DNA of 33,968 bases from NCBI GenBank assembly GCA_030692355.1, contig JAUYCF010000067.1, positions 1 through 33,968 of the forward strand. The letters are read 5' to 3'. Below the pieces are notes generated by a model that worked only from the letters and a program-made list of their open reading frames with translations, was not told where the DNA came from and ran no database searches. This DNA comes from Thiobacillus sp. (GTDB taxonomy: Bacteria; Pseudomonadota; Gammaproteobacteria; Burkholderiales; Thiobacillaceae). A program made the position numbers and the translations under genes. Positions 28,577 through 33,968 of this stretch are shown one piece after another. How positions within the stretch are numbered: the stretch's first letter is position 1; each line of letters starts with the position of its first letter.

Positions 28577-31428
28577 CGATGCGGCATTTGCCGCTGCGCA
28601 TCGCCTTGCCCCTGGGGCTGGCGCTGCTGGCGCTGGTGATGCTGGGCGTCTCGGTGGCGAATGCGTTGCACAAGCGCCTGGGACAGCTCGACCAGCAGGC
28701 CAGGGCGGATATCCTGATCCAGACGGAACATCTGGCGCGCATGGCGGAGCAGGGCTGGGAAACCAACCGCGGCCTGGTGGAAGACGATATGGCCGGGACG
28801 GCGACCGACCCGCGCGTGGAGGTCGTGCTGCTGCTCGACGACAGCGGCCGCGTGCTGGCGGCGGCCCATCGCACGGCCTGGCGCGGCAGGCTCGCTGCCG
28901 ACGTGCTGCCGGGTTTCGATATGCGCCGCTTTGCGCAAGAGAAACAAGCACGGCTGCCGGCGTTTTTTACCCTCAGCCCGGACGGCAGCCGGGTTGCCGC
29001 GACGCAGTATTTTCCGCGCCCCGCCGAATCCGAACCGCGGCAGTTGCGCAGCCAGCGACTGGGCATGGTGTATATCGGTTTCGATCTCACCCGCGAGCGG
29101 CGGGCAATGCGCGCTTTCGTGTTCAAGGCGCGCGCCCTTGACCTGATCGCCACCTTGTTGCTGATCGGCCTGCTGGGCTGGCTGCTGCATCGCTACCTGG
29201 CCATGCCGCTGGGTAATCTGGGCCGTGCGGCCAATGCCCTGCGCAGCGGGCAGCTGGATGTCAGGGTGCCCGAGCAGGGTCCGCAGGAGATCGCGGTGCT
29301 GGCCGGGAACTTCAATGCCATGGCGCGCGCCATCCAGGAGGCGCAGGAAAGCCTGGCCGCCAGCGAGGAACGGCTTGCCATCACCCTCAACTCCATCGGT
29401 GACGCCCTGCTGGCCACCGATACCGAAGAACGCATCACGCTGATGAATCCGGTGGCGGAAACCCTCACCGGCTGGCCCCAGGCCGAGGCCCTTGGACGTC
29501 GTATCGCCGAGGTGTTCGTGATCCGGAATGCGCTCACCGGCGAACCTTCGGAGATTCCGGTGACGCGCGTCATCCGCGAGGGGCGGGTGGTGGGGCTGGC
29601 CAACCACACCACGTTGCTGGCGCGAAATGGCGCGCGCTACCACATCGCCGACAGCGCTGCGCCGATTCGCAACGCACGGGGAGAATTGCAGGGTGTGGTG
29701 CTGGTGTTTCGCGATGTGTCGGAGGAATACCGGCTGCGCGAGGAACTGGCCAACAGCGAACTGCATTTCCGCGCCCTGGCCAACAGCGGACAGGCGCTGG
29801 TGTGGACGGCCGGGACGGACATGGAATTCGATTACTTCAACGAGCCCTGGCTGCGTTTCACCGGCCGCTTGCTGGAGCAGGAACTGGGACAGGGCTGGCT
29901 CGAAGGCGTGCATCCCGACGACCGTGCGCGCTGCACCGAGATCTATCGCGCCGCCTTCGACCGTCGCGAGCCGTTTTCCATGGAATATCGCCTGCGCCAC
30001 GCCAGCGGCGAGTACCGCTGGATCATCGGCCAGGGCAGCGCGCGCTTTGGCAGCCAGGGCCGGTTCCTGGGGTATATCGGACATTGCCTGGATGCCACCG
30101 AGGCCAGGCGTGCCGAGGCCGAAATCGAGCGCCTGGCCTACCATGACGCGCTGACCGGCTTGCCCAACCGGATTCTGTTCCTCGACCGGCTGACCCAGGC
30201 GCTGGCCGCCGCACGCCGCAAGCAACGCTGCGGCGCCGTGCTGTTCGTCGACCTCGACCAGTTCAAGCGCATCAACGATGTGCATGGCCATGCCATGGGC
30301 GATTCCGTCCTGCGCGAGGTGGCCGGGCGGCTGGAATACTACATGCGGCTGGGCGATACGGTGGCGCGGCTGGGCGGCGACGAATTCGTGATCCTGTTGC
30401 CTGATCTGGCGGCGAACCTCGAGGACACCGGCGCGCTGGCGATGACGGTGGCGGAGAAGATTCGCGGTGCGCTGGAAAACCCGATCGGCATCGACGGCCA
30501 GGAATACGTGACCGGCGCCAGCATCGGCATCACCCTGTTTCCCAAGGGTGCAGAAAGCGTGGAAGACCTCATGCGCGAGGCCGACACCGCCATGTATCGG
30601 GCCAAGGAGCGCGGCCGCAATGCCCTGGCCTATTTCGAGCCCGCCATGCAGGAAGCCGTTGTCGAGCGCTATGCCCTCGATCGCGAATTGCGCGAGGCGG
30701 TGCGCGAACGCAGCTTCGAACTCCACCTGCAATCGCAGGTGGATGGCGACGGCAAGGTGATCGGGGCCGAGGCCCTGGTGCGCTGGCGCCACCCGCGGCG
30801 TGGCCTCGTGATGCCGGCCAGCTTCATCCCGCTGGCGGAGGAGTCCGGTCTGATCGTGCCCATGGGGGAATGGGTGCTGCGCGAAGTCTGCCTGCTCATC
30901 GCCCGCCTCGACGCCGAGGGCCGCGGCCTGCGCATCGGCGTCAACGTCAGCCCGCGGCAGTTCCATCAGGCCGATTTCGTGCAACGGATCAAGGAAATCC
31001 TTGCCGCCACCGGTGCCGACCCGTCCTACCTCACGCTGGAAATCACCGAAAACCTGCTGATCGAACACGCCTCCGAATCGGTGGCGCGCATGACCGAACT
31101 GGGGGCGCTCGGCCTGCGCTTCTCCATCGACGATTTCGGCACCGGCTATTCGTCGCTGGCCTACCTCAAACGCCTGCCGCTATCCGAACTCAAGATCGAC
31201 AAGAGCTTCGTGCAGGACATTCCGCACGACCCCAACGATGTCGCGCTGGTGGAGACCATTCTCTCGATGGCGCACCATCTGCATTTCGAGGTGGTGGCAG
31301 AAGGGGTGGAAAACGAAGCCCAGCTTGCCTTCCTGCGCCAGCAGGGGTGCGAACGTTTCCAGGGATATTATTTCCATCGCCCGCTTGAGATGTGCGCTTG
31401 GGTCGGGCAGCTTCCGCCTGCGCACTGA
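28573..31428 (+). CDS. HAMP-PAS-PAS-GGDEF-EAL c-di-GMP regulator
   Basis: A 951-aa inner-membrane protein that could both make and break c-di-GMP. TM1 is at about 10-28, a periplasmic sensor domain at about 30-185, and TM2 at about 188-208. HAMP lies at about 209-262, with PAS domains at about 265-385 and 395-515. GGDEF is intact at 601-605, with an RxxD inhibitory site at 592-595. EAL is at 733-735, followed by downstream motifs such as D-D-F-G-T-G-Y-S-S. Both active sites look intact. The start at 28573 overlaps the leader ORF; Met3 (28579) is an alternative. Confidence 0.94.
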   Translation: MTMRHLPLRIALPLGLALLALVMLGVSVANALHKRLGQLDQQARADILIQTEHLARMAEQGWETNRGLVEDDMAGTATDPRVEVVLLLDDSGRVLAAAHRTAWRGRLAADVLPGFDMRRFAQEKQARLPAFFTLSPDGSRVAATQYFPRPAESEPRQLRSQRLGMVYIGFDLTRERRAMRAFVFKARALDLIATLLLIGLLGWLLHRYLAMPLGNLGRAANALRSGQLDVRVPEQGPQEIAVLAGNFNAMARAIQEAQESLAASEERLAITLNSIGDALLATDTEERITLMNPVAETLTGWPQAEALGRRIAEVFVIRNALTGEPSEIPVTRVIREGRVVGLANHTTLLARNGARYHIADSAAPIRNARGELQGVVLVFRDVSEEYRLREELANSELHFRALANSGQALVWTAGTDMEFDYFNEPWLRFTGRLLEQELGQGWLEGVHPDDRARCTEIYRAAFDRREPFSMEYRLRHASGEYRWIIGQGSARFGSQGRFLGYIGHCLDATEARRAEAEIERLAYHDALTGLPNRILFLDRLTQALAAARRKQRCGAVLFVDLDQFKRINDVHGHAMGDSVLREVAGRLEYYMRLGDTVARLGGDEFVILLPDLAANLEDTGALAMTVAEKIRGALENPIGIDGQEYVTGASIGITLFPKGAESVEDLMREADTAMYRAKERGRNALAYFEPAMQEAVVERYALDRELREAVRERSFELHLQSQVDGDGKVIGAEALVRWRHPRRGLVMPASFIPLAEESGLIVPMGEWVLREVCLLIARLDAEGRGLRIGVNVSPRQFHQADFVQRIKEILAATGADPSYLTLEITENLLIEHASESVARMTELGALGLRFSIDDFGTGYSSLAYLKRLPLSELKIDKSFVQDIPHDPNDVALVETILSMAHHLHFEVVAEGVENEAQLAFLRQQGCERFQGYYFHRPLEMCAWVGQLPPAH

Positions 31429-31444
31429 TCCGTAATCTCCAGAT

Positions 31445-31486
31445 GCAGAAAGACCCGCAAGCCTTGCAGCATGCGGGTCTTTCTGC
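31445..31486. terminator. Long-stem terminator between convergent genes
   Basis: Bases 31445-31459 pair perfectly with 31472-31486 (15 bp, GACCCGC core, 12-base loop). TTTCT lies within the right arm and AGAAA in the left. It follows the GGDEF-EAL gene and faces the BON gene, so it may serve both strands. Confidence 0.75.
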
Positions 31487-31540
31487 CCCCAAGACCTGGC
31501 CGAACTCAAGGTCCGGCCGCGTCCCTGGGGAAACGATGGC

Positions 31541-31855
31541 TTACTTGATCCGCATGTCGTTCTTGACGGATTTCACGCCGGCGACGCCGCGAGCAAGCTC
31601 AATCGCCCGGTTCGACGCAGCCTGCGATGAGACGAAACCGCTCAGTTGAACCACGCCCTTGAAGGTCTCGACGTTGATCTCCGTGGCCTTCGTCATGGGG
31701 TCTTCGATCAAGGCCGCCTTTACCTTGCCGGTGATGACGGTGTCGTCGATGTACTGGCCGGTTCCCGATCGCGTCTCAGTGGGCGCACACGCCACGACGG
31801 ATCCCAGCGCAACGGCCAGGAATGCTGCTGAAAGAACTTTGCTGAATTTATTCAT
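31541..31855 (-). CDS. BON-domain lipoprotein
   Basis: A 104-aa envelope protein. The lipoprotein signal has Cys23 (L-G-S-V-V-A-C). One BON domain fills the rest (D-D-T-V-I-T-G-K-V-K-A-A-L, V-V-Q-L-S-G-F-V-S-S, G-V-K-S-V-K-N-D). BON proteins such as OsmY and the Slp-like group bind phospholipid or peptidoglycan and are often stress-induced. ATG 31855 has a GGAG RBS. It is divergent from the DUF4398 pair, with which it may share regulation. Confidence 0.9.
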   Translation of the reverse strand: MNKFSKVLSAAFLAVALGSVVACAPTETRSGTGQYIDDTVITGKVKAALIEDPMTKATEINVETFKGVVQLSGFVSSQAASNRAIELARGVAGVKSVKNDMRIK

Positions 31856-32299
31856 GGTGGATTCTCCATAGGTAAGAAAAAAAAGAACTGCTTGGTGCCG
31901 GTTTCTCGCCGACAGGCTAGTGTCATGCGGCAGGGCCTGAATGGGCTTCGCCGCATATCGTGTTAAAGCCTTGATTAAATATAGTCAAAGAAGGCTTGAT
32001 CAAAATATAGTTTAAAAAACAGATAGGGTCGGTACGGTGGCGCACATAGCGCGGAAGGGTGTGGTGTAGTCAGACTGGGCTGCCGGACGCATGGCATCGT
32101 TATGTACGATGCCGCACAGACGCCCCCCCCTATCCTCCGTATTGTTGCCAGCAGGGAGAATGCATGACGTCGACTAAACGCAGGACGTCCGCCAAGTAGC
32201 CCCCTGCATTTTTTGACTACTATGATTAATAACGGCTGCAATCACACCAAGCCGTCATTGCAACGATTGTGTTCGATGTACAACTCAATGGATGAAAAG
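31856..32299. promoter_or_regulatory. Divergent regulatory region with a direct repeat
   Basis: In this 444-base space no gene was accepted. An AT-rich direct repeat occurs at 31968-31989 and 31993-32016 (both contain TTGAT, then AAATATAGT and a run of A), spaced about 25 bases, so on nearly the same helix face pattern. A hairpin GGCATCGT/ACGATGCC lies at 32093-32113. The repeat may bind a regulator of the BON and DUF4398 genes. Confidence 0.45.
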
Positions 32300-32704
32300 A
32301 TGATGAAAAACACACACCCCCCCAAATTGAATCAAATGGCGCGCAGGATTGGCATGGCTGCCGTGGCTGCCGTGGCTGTCATGGTAATGGCGGGTTGCGC
32401 GAGCACCCCGGCACCGACAGAGCAGATGGCCGTTTCCCGGGTCGCTGTCAGCAATGCAATGGGCGCCGGCGGCGCTGAGTTTGCACCGGTCCAGTTCAAG
32501 TCTGCTTCGGACAAGCTGACTGCTGCCGAGCGGGCCATGGCAGACAAGGATTTTGAGCTTGCCTTGAAGCTGGCGGAGCAGGCGGAGGTTGACGCCAGGC
32601 TGGCTGCGGAGATGGCGCGTTCAGTCAAGGCACAACGCGCCGCGGATGCACTGCAGGACGATATTCGCGTGCTGCGCCAGGAAATCGACCGTCAATCCAA
32701 ATAA
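32300..32704 (+). CDS. DUF4398-type lipoprotein
   Basis: A protein of about 134 aa with a lipobox at Cys33 (V-M-V-M-A-G-C). The mature part has the DUF4398 helical hairpin: P-V-Q-F-K-S-A-S-D-K-L-T-A-A-E-R-A-M, then A-L-K-L-A-E-Q-A-E-V-D-A-R-L. The start is uncertain: ATGs at 32288, 32300 and 32303 are all possible, none with a strong RBS. It is 18 bases upstream of the OmpA-domain gene, which begins with the same domain, so the two probably act together in the cell envelope. Confidence 0.85.
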   Translation: MMKNTHPPKLNQMARRIGMAAVAAVAVMVMAGCASTPAPTEQMAVSRVAVSNAMGAGGAEFAPVQFKSASDKLTAAERAMADKDFELALKLAEQAEVDARLAAEMARSVKAQRAADALQDDIRVLRQEIDRQSK

Positions 32705-32722
32705 CCGTCAATGGAGCTCAAC

Positions 32723-33832
32723 ATGAAAAAAAATCGATACCTTCCCCTGAGCCTGATCGCAGCTGCGATGCTCGCGGGCTGCACCACCCTCCCGCCGAAA
32801 AACACAGCGCTCGAGGACGCGCGCAGTGCTTACAGCAGCGCACGAACCAACTCCCAGGTCGTGACTCTGGCGCCGATTGAGTTGCAGAAGGCCGGCGAGA
32901 CGCTGAACAAGGCGGATGCGGCACTGAGCAAAGGTGACGATGCCGCGGTCAATCAGCTGGCCTATCTCACCAGGCAGCAAGTGGCGATCGCGCAGGAAAT
33001 CGCCAAGCGCAAAGCCGCCGAGGCGGCGGTTGCCAGTGCCAGTACCCAACGCGACCAGGTTCGCCTTGCGGCGAGAACGGCCGAAGCCGATGCGGCCAGG
33101 CGACAGACGGCGCTCGCGCAGCAAACTGCCGAGCAGCAAGCAGCACGTGACCGGGCGCTGATTGCGGCAAGGCAGGCTGAACTTGAGGAAGCCAGGCGGC
33201 AGGCGGCGCTCGCGCAGCAAACCACCGAGCAGCAAGCGGCCGCATTGGCGGCCGCCAGTGCCCAGGCGCAACGAGACGAGGCACAGATTGCGGCGAGACA
33301 GGCCGAACTCGAAGCGGCCAGGCAGCAGGCCTTGATTGCCCAGCAGACCGCCGAGCAGAAAGCGGCCGCCTTGGAGGCGGCCCGCGCCCAGGCGGAGCGT
33401 GACCAGGCAATGATTGCGCAGCAGGAACAGCAGCTCAGGGAGCTGGATGCCAAGCAAACGGCTCGCGGCATGGTGATCACGCTGGGCGACGTGTTGTTCA
33501 GCGTCAACAGGGCGGAGCTGTCGCCGGGCGGCGTGCGCAACGTGCAAAAACTGGCCGGTTTCCTCAACCAGTACCCGCAACGCAAGGTGTTGATTGAAGG
33601 CCACACCGACAGCACCGGCAGCCTCAGTATCAACCAGCCGCTCTCCGAGCGACGCGCCGATGCCGTACGGACGGCTCTGGTCGGCATGGGGATCGGCGGA
33701 GACCGCATTGAAACGCGTGGTTATGCCGATGCCCATCCGGTTGCCAGCAACAATACGGTCGCGGGTCGTCAATTGAATCGGCGCGTGGAAATCATCCTGT
33801 CCGACGACAGCGGCAACATCGTTCCGCGCTAG
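32723..33832 (+). CDS. OmpA-family lipoprotein with DUF4398 and coiled-coil repeats
   Basis: A 369-aa outer-membrane lipoprotein (lipobox M-L-A-G-C). The order is a DUF4398 domain (about 25-110), an Ala/Gln/Glu-rich coiled coil made of tandem units (about 115-235), and a C-terminal OmpA domain that binds peptidoglycan (E-G-H-T-D-S-T-G, then L-S-x-R-R-A-D-A-V and N-R-R-V-E-I). ATG 32723 is chosen because GGAG lies at 32713-32716. It probably links the outer membrane to the wall. Confidence 0.93.
   Translation: MKKNRYLPLSLIAAAMLAGCTTLPPKNTALEDARSAYSSARTNSQVVTLAPIELQKAGETLNKADAALSKGDDAAVNQLAYLTRQQVAIAQEIAKRKAAEAAVASASTQRDQVRLAARTAEADAARRQTALAQQTAEQQAARDRALIAARQAELEEARRQAALAQQTTEQQAAALAAASAQAQRDEAQIAARQAELEAARQQALIAQQTAEQKAAALEAARAQAERDQAMIAQQEQQLRELDAKQTARGMVITLGDVLFSVNRAELSPGGVRNVQKLAGFLNQYPQRKVLIEGHTDSTGSLSINQPLSERRADAVRTALVGMGIGGDRIETRGYADAHPVASNNTVAGRQLNRRVEIILSDDSGNIVPR
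33068..33415 (+). repeat. In-gene tandem repeats of the coiled coil
   Basis: There are three units: 33068-33163 (96 bp, shortened), 33164-33289 (126 bp) and 33290-33415 (126 bp). Each starts A-A-R-x-A-E and contains A-L-A-Q-Q-T or a variant. The 42-residue unit equals six heptads, so length changes keep the coil in register. Confidence 0.85.
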
Positions 33833-33968
33833 TGTAGTGTTGCATTCTGTTTGGAACTTATAGCCATGTAATAACGGCCTCGTAGGTCGGGTTTTAACCC
33901 GACATGTCGGGCTGAAGCCCGACCTACAAGGGATTGCACATAAGTGCCGTCAAGAATGCAGCACTACA
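33833..33968. repeat. 136-bp nested inverted-repeat element
   Basis: The outer ends 33833-33848 and 33953-33968 match as inverted repeats at 15 of 16 bases. Inside, GTAGGTCGGG (33882-33891) pairs with CCCGACCTAC (33918-33927), and each arm also forms its own small hairpin (TCGGG/CCCGA). This is a REPIN- or MITE-like shape. It starts immediately after the OmpA-gene stop codon. No ORF is present. It may also act as a terminator. Confidence 0.7.

Noticed and set aside
28417-31068. 883-codon minus-strand ORF across the GGDEF-EAL gene
   Set aside because: Composition typical of antisense frames (rich in His, Gln and Ala), and the plus strand carries intact GGDEF, EAL and PAS domains.
31975-32241. 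88-aa minus-strand ORF between the BON and DUF4398 genes
   Set aside because: AT-rich promoter-like sequence with direct repeats; no RBS and no recognisable protein.

Overview
The window is GC-rich chromosomal DNA, most likely from a betaproteobacterium related to Thiobacillus, Sulfuricella or the Rhodocyclales. This is inferred from protein style, the smpB/ratA/rnfH cluster, guaB-guaA, the RF2 programmed frameshift and several betaproteobacterial families recalled from memory. No rRNA, tRNA or CRISPR array was seen.

Region 1 (1-5430) looks eroded. A tad/T2SS-F type gene is cut at base 141 by a 1502-bp IS4-type element with perfect 16-bp ends, and its transposase has a C-tract frameshift. 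Then come an RlmN/Cfr-family radical SAM methyltransferase, a GNAT acetyltransferase frameshifted near its C-terminus, a PDC-sensor protein, a small secreted cytochrome c, and a scrambled pseudogene. The two remaining halves of that pseudogene lie on opposite strands.

Region 2 (5518-18556) is mostly housekeeping: tex, a conserved hypothetical, an EAL-like/HDOD signalling protein, an HPP-CBS membrane protein, a DUF3465 protein, mnmH, a 57-aa small gene, smpB divergent from ratA-rnfH, an Ala-rich lipoprotein, and guaB-guaA. The guaB-guaA spacer is filled by telomere-like 6-7 bp tandem repeats in two complementary arms around a terminator. The repeat runs up to the guaA start codon.

Region 3 (18557-25803) is the main find. 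It is a compact minus-strand operon, vapB-vapC-jetA-jetB-jetC-jetD, directly downstream of prfB. JetABCD is a Wadjet-type SMC anti-plasmid system: a MukF-like kleisin, a MukE-like protein, a MukB-like ATPase and a Toprim-type nuclease subunit. VapBC is a PIN-toxin/AbrB-antitoxin module. The vapC stop overlaps the jetA start (ATGA), jetA/jetB and jetB/jetC also overlap, and jetC/jetD are 2 nt apart. The only evident promoter/operator is the palindrome in front of vapB. This layout suggests that the toxin-antitoxin pair and the Wadjet complex are expressed as one regulatory unit.

Region 4 (25803-33968) holds prfB with its autoregulatory frameshift and a DUF4010/MgtC-like membrane protein. Next is a 54-aa ORF with a strong RBS coupled to a HAMP-PAS-PAS-GGDEF-EAL regulator. 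Then come a BON-domain lipoprotein and a divergent pair of DUF4398-type lipoproteins, the second with an OmpA C-terminal domain. The window ends exactly at the end of a 136-bp nested inverted-repeat element.
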